Assembly: GCF_013403925.1 (NCBI RefSeq) | Contig: NZ_JABFDJ010000001.1 | Span: 310,001 to 374,000, forward strand | Direction of reading: 5' to 3' | DNA: 64,000 nucleotides | DNA from: Winogradskyella wichelsiae | Lineage (GTDB): Bacteria > Bacteroidota > Bacteroidia > Flavobacteriales > Flavobacteriaceae | Shown here: positions 27,268 to 36,170 of the stretch, piece after piece | Position numbering within the stretch: position 1 is the stretch's first letter | Layout of the letters: the number at the start of each line of letters is the position of its first letter | Notes under the pieces: generated by a model | What the model was told of the DNA's origin: nothing | Seen by the model: only the letters and a program-made list of their open reading frames with translations | The model's database searches: none | Position numbers and translations under genes: made by a program

Positions 27268-28230
27268 CTATCTGAAAATATGTAATAAATACTTCGGATT
27301 AAATCCTGAAATATGAAATGCTTGAAAAGAAAGTTTAATACTTTCATTAATGGATTGATTCGATTTAGACCAGTTTATTTTTCTAGATAAATCCTTTAAG
27401 ATATAAGCGTCATTAATTTTATGAACTGTATTTTTTCCACTATTATTTCTAAGCCATTTTTTAAGCGCTAAACGCATGGTCATACTATAATACTCGTAAA
27501 ACTTATTTCCAGTAGCATCTCCTTTTTTAATTGAGTTAATAACAGAGTTACCGTGTCTTCTAAAGGCATTTAAAGGTTCTGAAACAAATGCAACATGACC
27601 TCTACTTAACATTTTTATCCAAAGTAACCAATCTGCACAGTTTGGTATATTTTGATCTACACCTCCTATTTCTTTATATAATTCTTTTTTAAAAAGTACA
27701 GCACTCGCATTTGGAATTCCATTTTCAAAAATTAAATTTTTCTCAATAAAATCCTGACCATTCATTTCAAAGTCCGTTTTGAATATTGATTTGTTGGGCC
27801 CCTTAATATTTAAATCACACCATAATCCTTTCTCTTCTCCATGTTCGTTAACTACTTTAGATTCAGCAAAGCAAAGATCACTTTTATACGATTCTATTTT
27901 TTGTAAAAGCTTTTCTAATAGTGTTTCAGAACAATAATCATCTGCCTCTGCAATCCAGATATATTTACCCTTAGACAATTGAATGCCTTTATCCCATTGC
28001 GGAAAAGGACTACCAGCATTGGTTTCATTATAATAAACGCTTATTCTTTTGTCTTTAAAACCTTCTATAACTCTTTTACTATTATCTGTAGAACAGTCAT
28101 CTAAAATTAGCAATTCAAAATTAGTATACGTTTGATCTAAGATGGATTGAATTCTTTGAGGTAAAAAGTGTTCGTAATTATAATTTGGAAGAATTATACT
28201 AACTAATGAATTATATATATTCATTTCCAT
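27268..28230 (-). CDS. Family 2 glycosyltransferase
   Basis: A 320-residue GT-A transferase with VSIILPNYNYEHFLPQRIQS, LLILDDCSTDNSKRVI and YIWIAEADDYCSETLLEKLL (DD metal site near 98). It overlaps the RgpF-like gene upstream by 20 bases; an internal ATG at 28224 would reduce this to 14. No membrane helix. Specificity unknown. Confidence 0.9.
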   Translation of the reverse strand: MEMNIYNSLVSIILPNYNYEHFLPQRIQSILDQTYTNFELLILDDCSTDNSKRVIEGFKDKRISVYYNETNAGSPFPQWDKGIQLSKGKYIWIAEADDYCSETLLEKLLQKIESYKSDLCFAESKVVNEHGEEKGLWCDLNIKGPNKSIFKTDFEMNGQDFIEKNLIFENGIPNASAVLFKKELYKEIGGVDQNIPNCADWLLWIKMLSRGHVAFVSEPLNAFRRHGNSVINSIKKGDATGNKFYEYYSMTMRLALKKWLRNNSGKNTVHKINDAYILKDLSRKINWSKSNQSINESIKLSFQAFHISGFNPKYLLHIFR

Positions 28231-28993
28231 ATTTTGAAAGTTTTTTTATTGAATTCTGAGTCGAGTCTAAATCAAAGTTCAGATTTTTTAAATAATTCAG
28301 ATCATTTTTACGTTTAAATCCAAAAACAAGTTGTCTTTTAACTATTGGTATATTATTGTTTAAAAGAGAATCTATGCTAAAAAACATTGGGTTTAAATTA
28401 ATCTTACTACCCTCATCAAACATTACACTTGCGGCAATACTATTAGCTGATAGGTATGAGAACATACAAAGTTCATAATCATTTACAACATCTTGATAAG
28501 TGTCTTTAAGTCCTTCTTTCTCAAATTTATTATAAAGCCATTTAATAGAATTACCTTTAAAAACATGAAAATAAGATTGGTAGTGGTATGTATTTTCATT
28601 GGAACTAACTAAACCAATATATTCAGATTTTTGTTGTGAATACCAATCGAAAAAAGGTTTAAAAGGATTAACAAGAACACAAGAATCATTTGTAAGTAAA
28701 ATAGAGTTATAGCTTTCTAAATTAATATTCTGCATAGCTTTATACCACATACCAAAATCATACCCTTCATTTTTAACAAATAATACATTTAAACTATTTA
28801 ATTTAAATAAGGAACGGTTAAACGATTTTAAAAAAGTTTTATTTGTAGTAACTAAAATTATTTCAGAACAATATTTAGATAATTCTAAAATATATTGTTT
28901 TAGATATTTTGGAATTATATTTCCTTTGAAGTAGCATGATATAATGCAGACATCTACAGGTAACTGATTATTTGCATTACTTTTGGAAAGCAT
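28211..28993 (-). CDS. RgpF-like (rhamnan synthesis F family) glycosyltransferase
   Basis: A 260-residue protein with the hallmarks of the RgpF family (PF05045): VDVCIISCYFKGNIIPKYLK, ILVTTNKTF, VKNEGYDFGMWYKAM near residue 90 and SILLTNDSCVLVNPFKPF near 110. RgpF proteins take part in rhamnose-glucose polysaccharide synthesis in streptococci. Here it may transfer a deoxysugar, but no dTDP-rhamnose genes are in the window. It overlaps the sulfotransferase gene upstream by 17 bases. Confidence 0.8.
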   Translation of the reverse strand: MLSKSNANNQLPVDVCIISCYFKGNIIPKYLKQYILELSKYCSEIILVTTNKTFLKSFNRSLFKLNSLNVLFVKNEGYDFGMWYKAMQNINLESYNSILLTNDSCVLVNPFKPFFDWYSQQKSEYIGLVSSNENTYHYQSYFHVFKGNSIKWLYNKFEKEGLKDTYQDVVNDYELCMFSYLSANSIAASVMFDEGSKINLNPMFFSIDSLLNNNIPIVKRQLVFGFKRKNDLNYLKNLNFDLDSTQNSIKKLSKYGNEYI

Positions 28994-29789
28994 ATATTTC
29001 GTTTTCTATCGTTTTTATTTTTGAAATCACATTAGGATTTATTAAATTAATTATATTTGCATTTATACTTGACACCTGATTTTTATCGAAAACCTCGTCA
29101 AATTCAACCATTTCAATATTAAAATTATTAGAATTTAAAAATTCTGACATTTTTACATTCGGGTTATCAATATCAACAATTATATAATTCTTTTCATCCA
29201 TGTGTTTGACATGGTCTAAAATATATTCTAAATACTGACAATAAACTTCCGCATATTGATTTGATTTCTGATAATATTTTTTTTCATTAAGATATAATAA
29301 TTCATGAACCTTTCTAGACGAAGGACTTCTCTGTGAAAGTTTCAATTCTTTCTTTCTCACACTTATATCTCTTTTTACTAAAGAATTTATGACATTTTCA
29401 TAATTTCTTAATACTATAAAATACTTTGCATTAGGAATAAGATTTCTATAATGTTTTAAAAACAGGCAAGTTCTTGGGTCTTTCCAACCCCATTGTTTCC
29501 TTAGATTAGATTTAAAATTAATTATAGACTGCAGTCTTTCTATCTCATAATCGTTCAATTCAAAAGGTTTCAAATTACTTAATCCTCCAAAACCTATTCC
29601 AACTCTAGCCATAACAGCATCATGAAATTCTATAAAATCTAAATCTTCAAAATGCCCTTTATTATTACCAATATCTACTCCCAATAAACGATCGCCCAAG
29701 TCTAATCCAATAGCATTTAACCATTGGGACGTTAAAGATGTCCCTGACCGATGCATTCCTACTACGATTAATATATTACTACTTGACAT
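28977..29789 (-). CDS. PAPS-dependent sulfotransferase
   Basis: A 270-residue predicted sulfotransferase, third in the locus. The PAPS 5'-loop is LIVVGMHRSGTSLTSQWL at residues 7-24. WKDPRTCLFLKHYRNLIP near 97 and YFIVLRNYENVINSLVKRD near 118 give the 3'-phosphate site with its Arg and Ser. DNKGHFEDLDF-like spacing (NNKGHFEDLDF) after the loop is typical of bacterial sulfotransferases that follow glycosyltransferase genes. It begins 5 bases after the ABC transporter gene. Confidence 0.87.
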   Translation of the reverse strand: MSSSNILIVVGMHRSGTSLTSQWLNAIGLDLGDRLLGVDIGNNKGHFEDLDFIEFHDAVMARVGIGFGGLSNLKPFELNDYEIERLQSIINFKSNLRKQWGWKDPRTCLFLKHYRNLIPNAKYFIVLRNYENVINSLVKRDISVRKKELKLSQRSPSSRKVHELLYLNEKKYYQKSNQYAEVYCQYLEYILDHVKHMDEKNYIIVDIDNPNVKMSEFLNSNNFNIEMVEFDEVFDKNQVSSINANIINLINPNVISKIKTIENEIYAFQK

Positions 29790-29794
29790 ACGGT

Positions 29795-31549
29795 CTATAT
29801 TTTTTTAAAATCTAATTCCTTATTAACTATTTTTTTATCTTTTATTTCAAAAATTCTGTTACAATGAGCCAATGTACTTAGTCTATGCGCTATAATAATA
29901 ATTGTTAACCTATCATCTGACAATGATTGTATCGAATCTGTGATATCTTTTTCTGTCTTAGAATCTAAGGAGGATGTAGCTTCATCTAAGAATATAACAT
30001 CAGAATCAAAATATAAAGCTCGTGCTATTCCAATTCGCTGTCGCTGTCCTCCAGATAGTTTTGTACCATTCTCACCAATAATTTCATTCACGCCTTCTGG
30101 CAAATTAGATAACATACCTAATAAGTTCGCTTTGTTTAAAGCTTCATTTAGTTTTTCTTGATTAACCTCCTCATGTTTACAACCAAAAGCCACATTCTCG
30201 GCAATAGTACCATCTATTAAATACACCTGTTGTTGTACATAACCAATTTTGTTGTAAAAAGATTTTTCATGACTCACGTCTAATATCGTATCATCTATAA
30301 AATAGTTTCCTTTTGTGGGTGTAAGAAAACCAAGTAAAATATTCATTAATGTTGTTTTTCCTGCTCCAGAAGGTCCAACTAGTCCAATAACTTCTCCTTT
30401 TTTAATAGTTAAATTAATATTTTCTAATACAGGATCAGTACTACCAGGATAGGTAAAGTATACATTTTCTAACTTCAGATGCTTATTATACACTATCTCT
30501 TCTTCAATCACTGGTGTCAAGTTAGCTTGATCATTCTTTAACTGCCCTAGAACATTTAACACCCAATATGATCTATTTAGTCCGTTTATGGCAATCATCA
30601 TCCTGTTTATGGAAGGCATTATTCTGTAACCCGCTATTGCAAAAAGTCCTAGCAACTTTAAAAGTTCAATTTTAGAAGGTAAATAATAAATTCCAAAAGA
30701 TACTATAAGAGCTACTGCCAACATAATGGAACTTTCAATAACACGTGTTGGAGCTAAATTATAAACATTCGTTTTAATATCAACATCAACTAAATCATCT
30801 AAATTATCTTCAATTTTATTTCGAAAATCGTTCTCAGCTCCCATTATTTTAACATCTACAAAACCAAAAATACTCTGAAATAAATTTTTACCTATGATAG
30901 GACCTATTCTATTACTTATTTCACCTAGTTCCACAGACCGTTTTCTTACCCACATATAAAATATAATAAAAGGAGGTAATACAGTTACAAGTAATAGCAA
31001 TAAGATTTTAAAATTGTATAATGCAATTCCTCCAACTATAAAAGTTAAAACAATCACTTCATTTAAAAAATTTAAAGTTCCTAACACCTGTATATTAGCA
31101 AATTGATTCGTTGCTGCTCTTAAATTTCGAACCACAACATTTGAATTTGTTGTCTTAAAAAAAGAAAATCCTTTTTTATAATATAACTTATGTAATCTTA
31201 ACGTAAATTCTTTCGAAAGCCCTAATGCAAATTTTGAATTATATTTAATTATTAAAAGACCTATAATATTTTTTATTACCACAATAACAAACAAAACAAT
31301 GGCAAGAATAACAATTAATTGATTTTCATTTGTAAGGCTTAATATATCATAAATCCATCTTAAAAAAGCATATTTTTCTATTACATTATCCTCTAATAAA
31401 ACGGTAAATACAGGTATTAAAGCGCCTAATCCAAGTAAATCTAGAAAAGAGTTTACAAAAAGTAAACAAAAGACAATAAATAATTTCATTCTATCTTTGC
31501 CTGGTAAAACATCTAAGATAAACTTAACCGTCCTTATAACTATTTTCAT
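29795..31549 (-). CDS. ABC transporter, MsbA/PglK-type half-transporter (probable flippase)
   Basis: A 584-residue fusion of a six-helix membrane domain (about residues 15-310) and an ATPase domain, working as a homodimer. Walker A is GLVGPSGAGKTTLMNILLG, the signature is LSGGQRQRIGIARAL, Walker B is VIFLDEATSSLD, and the switch His lies in IIAHRLSTL. Single-gene transporters of this class in glycan loci (PglK) flip lipid-linked oligosaccharides outward. No Wzx-type flippase was found in the locus, so this is the best candidate for that role. A short hairpin with a T-run lies just upstream at 31579-31598. Confidence 0.9.
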   Translation of the reverse strand: MKIVIRTVKFILDVLPGKDRMKLFIVFCLLFVNSFLDLLGLGALIPVFTVLLEDNVIEKYAFLRWIYDILSLTNENQLIVILAIVLFVIVVIKNIIGLLIIKYNSKFALGLSKEFTLRLHKLYYKKGFSFFKTTNSNVVVRNLRAATNQFANIQVLGTLNFLNEVIVLTFIVGGIALYNFKILLLLLVTVLPPFIIFYMWVRKRSVELGEISNRIGPIIGKNLFQSIFGFVDVKIMGAENDFRNKIEDNLDDLVDVDIKTNVYNLAPTRVIESSIMLAVALIVSFGIYYLPSKIELLKLLGLFAIAGYRIMPSINRMMIAINGLNRSYWVLNVLGQLKNDQANLTPVIEEEIVYNKHLKLENVYFTYPGSTDPVLENINLTIKKGEVIGLVGPSGAGKTTLMNILLGFLTPTKGNYFIDDTILDVSHEKSFYNKIGYVQQQVYLIDGTIAENVAFGCKHEEVNQEKLNEALNKANLLGMLSNLPEGVNEIIGENGTKLSGGQRQRIGIARALYFDSDVIFLDEATSSLDSKTEKDITDSIQSLSDDRLTIIIIAHRLSTLAHCNRIFEIKDKKIVNKELDFKKI

Positions 31550-31578
31550 TTTATATGTATTGTAATTATTATAGCTTA

Positions 31579-31598
31579 TTAAAAAAGTGATAACACTT
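31579..31598 (-). terminator. Small hairpin with T-run after cysQ
   Basis: On the - strand AAGTG-TTAT-CACTT is followed by a run of T (31598 down to 31579). The stem is only 5 bp, so it is a weak terminator candidate between cysQ and the ABC transporter gene. Confidence 0.4.
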
Positions 31599-31666
31599 CT
31601 CTAATATGTTTTTTTAGGTTAAATGACAATTATGTTTACAGAAAACAACTAAACCAATATACTTTT

Positions 31667-32500
31667 TCACTTCACCAAAAACCAATGGTTCAATAAGGCT
31701 TCTCTATTATAGAGCATCGTTTGCTTCGTATCCCAATCAATAACGTCAAAACCAGCGTGTTCACAAATGGCTTGTCCGGCTGCCGTATCCCATTCCATGG
31801 TAGGGGCAAACCTTGGGTAACAATCGGCGGTGCCTTCGGCCACCATACACAACTTTAAGGAACTGCCCTTTGATATTAAGTTCACAGCACCATGCGTTTT
31901 GCGCATTTCGCTAACGTAATCTTCTGTTTCTGGTGACATATGCGAACGACTAGCCACAACAGTAAAAGTTTGATCGTCACGTTGCATCGGTAATTTTTGA
32001 CTTTGCGCTATAAAAGAAGCAATGTTATAAGCATCAAGATTCACGGTGATTTTAAAAGCACCTAAATCGGTACTCGAAAAATAAAGCTCACCAGATACCG
32101 GGACAAAAACAACACCTAAAACTGTTTTCTGATTTTCTATTAAAGCGATATTAACGGTAAATTCACCATTACGCTTTATAAATTCTTTGGTCCCATCAAT
32201 AGGATCTACAATCCATAACTGATGCCAATCTTTACGTTCGGAATAAGGTATAGCTTTGCCCTCTTCAGATAACACAGGGATATGCGTTTGGTCTAAATAA
32301 CGGACAATAACATGGTGTGAAGCCACATCGGCTTTAGTCAAAGGAGAATCATCGCCTTTAAATTCCACACCAAAATCATCAGTGTTATAGATATCTAAAA
32401 TAGATTTACCCGCCTCTAAGGCTGCTGTTATTGCTGTATGTAATAGTTTTGGTAATTGAGTATGATGATCACCACTTAAGTCAGTATGTCCTTGATTCAT
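31667..32500 (-). CDS. cysQ: 3'(2'),5'-bisphosphate nucleotidase CysQ
   Basis: This Mg-dependent phosphatase of the inositol-monophosphatase fold hydrolyses PAP, the product left by sulfotransferases, to AMP. The 277 residues contain DDSPLTKADVASHH, VLSEEGKAIPY (metal Glu), WIVDPIDGTKEFIKRNGEFT (the DPIDGT signature) and MEWDTAAGQAICEHAG (WDxAA metal site). In this locus it prevents the PAP produced by the three sulfotransferases from accumulating. It sits 1 base downstream of the four-helix-bundle gene, so the two are cotranscribed. Confidence 0.95.
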   Translation of the reverse strand: MNQGHTDLSGDHHTQLPKLLHTAITAALEAGKSILDIYNTDDFGVEFKGDDSPLTKADVASHHVIVRYLDQTHIPVLSEEGKAIPYSERKDWHQLWIVDPIDGTKEFIKRNGEFTVNIALIENQKTVLGVVFVPVSGELYFSSTDLGAFKITVNLDAYNIASFIAQSQKLPMQRDDQTFTVVASRSHMSPETEDYVSEMRKTHGAVNLISKGSSLKLCMVAEGTADCYPRFAPTMEWDTAAGQAICEHAGFDVIDWDTKQTMLYNREALLNHWFLVK

Positions 32501-32501
32501 T

Positions 32502-32858
32502 TTAGGCCTTTATTTTTTTATTTAAAGCGTGCTTTAAACGGTATAACATTTTTTTTATGCTATTAATATTATTTTTTAGTAATTCAGGAAATGTAACATA
32601 ACCAATACGTTCGGCTATAATTAATTGGGTATCAACCTCAGATAAGGATCCTGATGCAATATTCAAAAACCGTATAAAATCTTTAGTAGACCCTCGACTT
32701 GCCCCCTCGGCTATATTTGATGGTATTGAAACCGCCGCTCTTCTGAGTTGAGAAGTTAACCCATAATTTTCAGAAGAAGGAAAATCCTTAGTTAAGCTAT
32801 AAATGTCCTCAACCAAATCTAAACTTAGTTTATAAACCTCTAAATCCTTATGAGTCAT
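32502..32858 (-). CDS. Four-helix bundle protein (S23 / 23S rRNA intervening-sequence family)
   Basis: A 118-residue all-helical protein of the PF05635 family: KDLEVYKLSLDLVEDIYSLT, YGLTSQLRRAAVSIPSNIAE, the GASRGSTKDFIRFLNIA helix and SLSEVDTQLIIAERIGY are diagnostic. Such proteins were first found in rRNA intervening sequences, but in Bacteroidota they occur singly in many loci, often inside polysaccharide clusters. The molecular function is not established. It starts 249 bases after cysN; that gap is the second G-free repeat. Confidence 0.9.
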   Translation of the reverse strand: MTHKDLEVYKLSLDLVEDIYSLTKDFPSSENYGLTSQLRRAAVSIPSNIAEGASRGSTKDFIRFLNIASGSLSEVDTQLIIAERIGYVTFPELLKNNINSIKKMLYRLKHALNKKIKA

Positions 32859-32889
32859 ATGCTAATATTTTAAAATTCCTATTCTAAAG

Positions 32890-33107
32890 ATTCACCATCT
32901 CACCCCTTCACCATCTCACCAATTCACCACCTCACCACTTCACCATCAAATCACCCCTTCACCATCTCACCATTAAATCACAACCTCACCACTTCACCAT
33001 CAAATCACCCCTTCACCATCTCACCATCTCACCATTAAATCACCCCTTCACCATCTCACCATCTCACCACCTCACCATTAAATCACCATCTCACCATCAA
33101 ATCACCA
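32890..33107 (-). repeat. Second degenerate CACC-type tandem repeat, G-free on the + strand
   Basis: About 215 bases composed of CACCATCT, CACCACCT, CACCACTT, CACCATTAAAT and CACCATCAAAT type units, closely related to the array at 3300-3610 but more degenerate. The + strand has no G from 32890 to 33123. It reaches the cysN stop codon (33108-33110). Here the genes run on the - strand, so the transcript would carry the complementary G-rich sequence, opposite to the first array. Confidence 0.93.
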
Positions 33108-34364
33108 TCAAACAATCATCCCAGCACCAATAGTCTCATTAGTCTGTTCATCAATAATGATAACACTTCCAGTTTGACGGTTCTTTTTATAAGCATCAAA
33201 AAACAAAGGCTTCGCGGTTCTTATCGATAAGCGCGCAATATCATTCATTTCTACTTTATCAATACCTTCAATACGGTGTAACGTATTAATATCTATTTTA
33301 TATTTTAATTCCTTAACCATACCAACCGTTTCGTTTGTGGTATGCTTAATCACCACTTTAGTACGAGCATGAATAGGAGTACTACTCATCCATGACACTA
33401 AAACTTCAATATCTTGGCTAACTTCAGGAACATTATTTTCACGTACGATCATATCTCCACGACTGTTATCAATTTCATCTTCTAGAGTCATCGTCACAGA
33501 CATAGGCGCAAAAGCTTCGGCAATCTGTTCGCCATTAAGCTCAATAGTCTTAATCGTCGTCACAAACCCTGAAGGTAAGGATTTCACCTTATCACCTGGT
33601 TTAAAAACACCACCATCAATACGACCAGCAAAACCGCGATAATCTTGGTGTTCTATAGTATGAGGACGAATTACAGATTGAATAGGAAAACGACAATCGA
33701 CAAGATTATGGTCACTAGAAATATGAACCGTTTCTAAATGGTACATTAGAGTACTACCATCGTACCAGTCCATGTGTTCTGAACGGTTAACAACATTGTC
33801 TCCATTTAAGGCTGAAATAGGAATAAACTGAATATCTTTTATATCTAATTTTGAAGAAAACGCTTTAAAATCAGCAACGATTTTAGTATAAACCTCTTCG
33901 CTATAATCGACCAAATCCATTTTATTAACACATACAATAGCATGCGGTATACGTAATAAGGAAGCGATAAAAGCATGACGATGCGTTTGCTCTAACATCC
34001 CCTTACGGGCATCGACAAGAATAATAGCTAAGTTAGCCGTTGATGCACCAGTGACCATATTACGGGTGTACTGAATATGACCTGGGGTATCTGCAATGAT
34101 AAATTTACGCTTTGGCGTTGCAAAATAACGGTAAGCCACATCAATAGTAATCCCTTGCTCACGTTCGGACTTTAAACCATCAGTTAATAAGGATAAATCC
34201 ACATAATCAAAACCTTTACTTTTACTAGACGCTTCAACAGCATCTAATTGGTCTTGAAAAATTGATTTACTATCATAAAGCAAGCGCCCTATTAAAGTAC
34301 TTTTTCCATCATCTACACTTCCTGCAGTTGTAAAACGTAATAATTCTATATTTTGATAATCCAT
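33108..34364 (-). CDS. cysN: Sulfate adenylyltransferase subunit 1 (GTPase CysN)
   Basis: This GTPase subunit of ATP sulfurylase couples GTP hydrolysis to adenylyl sulfate (APS) synthesis with CysD. The 418 residues show the translation-factor GTPase domain: TAGSVDDGKSTLIGRLL (P-loop), REQGITIDVAYRYF, IADTPGHIQYTRNMV (G3) and CVNKMDLVDY (G4), then two beta-barrel domains. There is no fused CysC domain; the kinase is a separate gene here. It lies 304 bases downstream of cysD with a repeat in between, yet on the same strand. Its role in the locus is PAPS supply for sulfotransferases. Confidence 0.95.
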   Translation of the reverse strand: MDYQNIELLRFTTAGSVDDGKSTLIGRLLYDSKSIFQDQLDAVEASSKSKGFDYVDLSLLTDGLKSEREQGITIDVAYRYFATPKRKFIIADTPGHIQYTRNMVTGASTANLAIILVDARKGMLEQTHRHAFIASLLRIPHAIVCVNKMDLVDYSEEVYTKIVADFKAFSSKLDIKDIQFIPISALNGDNVVNRSEHMDWYDGSTLMYHLETVHISSDHNLVDCRFPIQSVIRPHTIEHQDYRGFAGRIDGGVFKPGDKVKSLPSGFVTTIKTIELNGEQIAEAFAPMSVTMTLEDEIDNSRGDMIVRENNVPEVSQDIEVLVSWMSSTPIHARTKVVIKHTTNETVGMVKELKYKIDINTLHRIEGIDKVEMNDIARLSIRTAKPLFFDAYKKNRQTGSVIIIDEQTNETIGAGMIV

Positions 34365-34668
34365 TTTTTATGTCTTTATGAGCGTTGAGTCTTTTACTGT
34401 TGACGCTAAGCCCTCTAATCTATTCTCTTTATTTTTAATATACTGACGCAGAGTAAACACGAAGTTAAACAGAGAAAAACAAAACAATTGACCTTGTAAA
34501 AATAATGGCGAGTTGACTAAGCGGTAATTAGCAGTCTTCAACCTTCCTTTTTTTGTCAAGATTCTTTTCTCTATTTTCTCTTATCTATGCTCTATCCTCT
34601 TTTATCTATCCTCTAGACTCTTTTATCTATCCTCTAGACTCTTTTATCTATGCTCTAGACTCTAACCT
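34365..34668 (-). repeat. cysD-cysN spacer with 21-bp pyrimidine-rich direct repeats
   Basis: The 304-base spacer holds no gene that I can support. Its right part contains three consecutive 21-bp units (34597-34617, 34618-34638, 34639-34659; two identical, the third with one change) rich in CTCTTTTATCTATCC and CTCTAGA, preceded by degenerate partial copies from about 34574. The array ends 9 bases from the cysD stop. The rest of the spacer is A/T-rich with a short 63-codon open frame regarded as chance. Confidence 0.85.
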
Positions 34669-35574
34669 CTAAAAATACCCCTGTTTTTTACGATCTTCCA
34701 TAGCGGTTTCGGCACGTTTATCATCAGCACGACCACCACGTTCTGTGGTACGGGTTGTGGCTATTTCTTCAATGATTTTATCTAAATCATCGGCCGTAGA
34801 TGCTACAGCTCCTGTAATAGGCATATCGCCACACGTACGGTAACGAATAGTCATATTAACCACTTCCTCACCTTCTTTTAATTTTATAAATTCAGAATTC
34901 GCTAAAATCACACCATCTCTAACAACACAATCACGTTGGTGAGAAAAGTATAAGGATGGCAAATCGATATTTTCTAATTTAATATATTCCCAAACGTCCA
35001 TTTCTGTCCAGTTAGAAATTGGAAACACTCTAAAGTGCTCTCCATAATTTTTACGTCCATTGAATAAATTCCATAATTCTGGACGTTGATTTTTCGGATC
35101 CCATTGCCCAAATTCATCACGATGAGAAAAGAAACGTTCTTTGGCACGGGCTTTTTCTTCATCACGTCTTGCACCACCCATAGCAGCATCAACTTTATAG
35201 GCTTCAAGAGTGTCTAAAAGTGAAACGATTTGAAGGGAATTACGCGAAGCATCGGCTCCTGTTTCTTCTTTAGCACGCCCGTTATCTATAGCCTCTTGAA
35301 CAGAACCAACAATAAGTGTGACCCCTAATTTCTCAACCAATGCATCTCTAAAAGCAATGGTTTCAGGGAAATTATGCCCCGTATCAATGTGTATTAAAGG
35401 AAACGGAATCTTTGCTGGAAAAAAGGCTTTCTTTGCCAAATGGGTTAATAAGATAGAATCTTTTCCCCCTGAAAATAATAATACAGGATTTTCAAATTGA
35501 GCAGCGATCTCTCTAATAACAAAGATGGCTTCAGATTCTAATTCTCTTAAGTGATTTATAATATAATTGCTCAT
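34669..35574 (-). CDS. cysD: Sulfate adenylyltransferase subunit 2 (CysD)
   Basis: The catalytic ATP sulfurylase subunit, forming APS from ATP and sulfate together with CysN. The 301 residues match the family. The PP-loop is LLFSGGKDSILLTHLAKKA near residue 32; HIDTGHNFPETIAFRD near 62, GGARRDEEKARAKERFFS near 158 and LYFSHQRDCVVRDGV near 207 are conserved blocks. RYRTCGDMPITGAV near 246 also fits. Its start overlaps the cysC stop by 4 bases, so the two are translationally coupled. Confidence 0.96.
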   Translation of the reverse strand: MSNYIINHLRELESEAIFVIREIAAQFENPVLLFSGGKDSILLTHLAKKAFFPAKIPFPLIHIDTGHNFPETIAFRDALVEKLGVTLIVGSVQEAIDNGRAKEETGADASRNSLQIVSLLDTLEAYKVDAAMGGARRDEEKARAKERFFSHRDEFGQWDPKNQRPELWNLFNGRKNYGEHFRVFPISNWTEMDVWEYIKLENIDLPSLYFSHQRDCVVRDGVILANSEFIKLKEGEEVVNMTIRYRTCGDMPITGAVASTADDLDKIIEEIATTRTTERGGRADDKRAETAMEDRKKQGYF

Positions 35575-36170
35575 GCTTCAATTTTTAATTTTTCAATAAT
35601 AACGTCTAATATACTTTTAACGGAGACTTCAATCGGTTGACCGTCGGTAATAATTTCAATATCGGGGTTTATGGGCGCTTCATAGGGCGCTGAAATTCCT
35701 GTCATATTTTGTATGTCGCCAGCGCGCGCTTTTTTGTAAAGCCCTTTAACATCTCTTCGCTCACACTCTTCTAACGAAGTATTAACGTAAATTTCTATAA
35801 AGTTTTCAGCTCCTACAATAGCTTTAATGTTTGCTCTATCTTCTCTATATGGAGACACAAACGCTGCAATAGTAAGCAAACCTGCATCAACAAACAAATT
35901 GCCAACTTCTGCAATACGTCTAATATTCTCACTGCGGTCTTCTGGGGCAAAACTCAAATCTTTGTTAAGACCATTTCTAATATTATCACCATCCAAAACA
36001 TAAGTGCTAACACCTAATTGGCGCAATTCAACTTCGACCAAATTGGCTAAAGTAGATTTCCCAGACCCTGACAAACCGGTAAACCATAACAGATAAGATT
36101 GATGCTTATGAAGTTGCTCACGATCTGCTTTGGTGACTTTATACTGATGTATAACGGTGTTATGACTCAT
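35571..36170 (-). CDS. cysC: Adenylylsulfate (APS) kinase
   Basis: This kinase phosphorylates APS to PAPS, the sulfate donor. The 199 residues contain the P-loop FTGLSGSGKSTLANLVE near 31-46, VLDGDNIRNGLNKDLSFAPED near 58-78 (APS binding), FVSPYREDR and KGLYKKARAGDIQNMTGI (the lid). It is a stand-alone CysC, consistent with the non-fused CysN. Both ends overlap neighbours by 4 bases (DUF2061 gene upstream, cysD downstream), so these three genes form a coupled unit. Confidence 0.96.
   Translation of the reverse strand: MSHNTVIHQYKVTKADREQLHKHQSYLLWFTGLSGSGKSTLANLVEVELRQLGVSTYVLDGDNIRNGLNKDLSFAPEDRSENIRRIAEVGNLFVDAGLLTIAAFVSPYREDRANIKAIVGAENFIEIYVNTSLEECERRDVKGLYKKARAGDIQNMTGISAPYEAPINPDIEIITDGQPIEVSVKSILDVIIEKLKIEA

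Noticed and set aside
34368-34559. 63-codon frame between cysD and cysN
   Set aside because: Low-complexity composition, no recognisable motif, and it lies in a repeat-bearing spacer.
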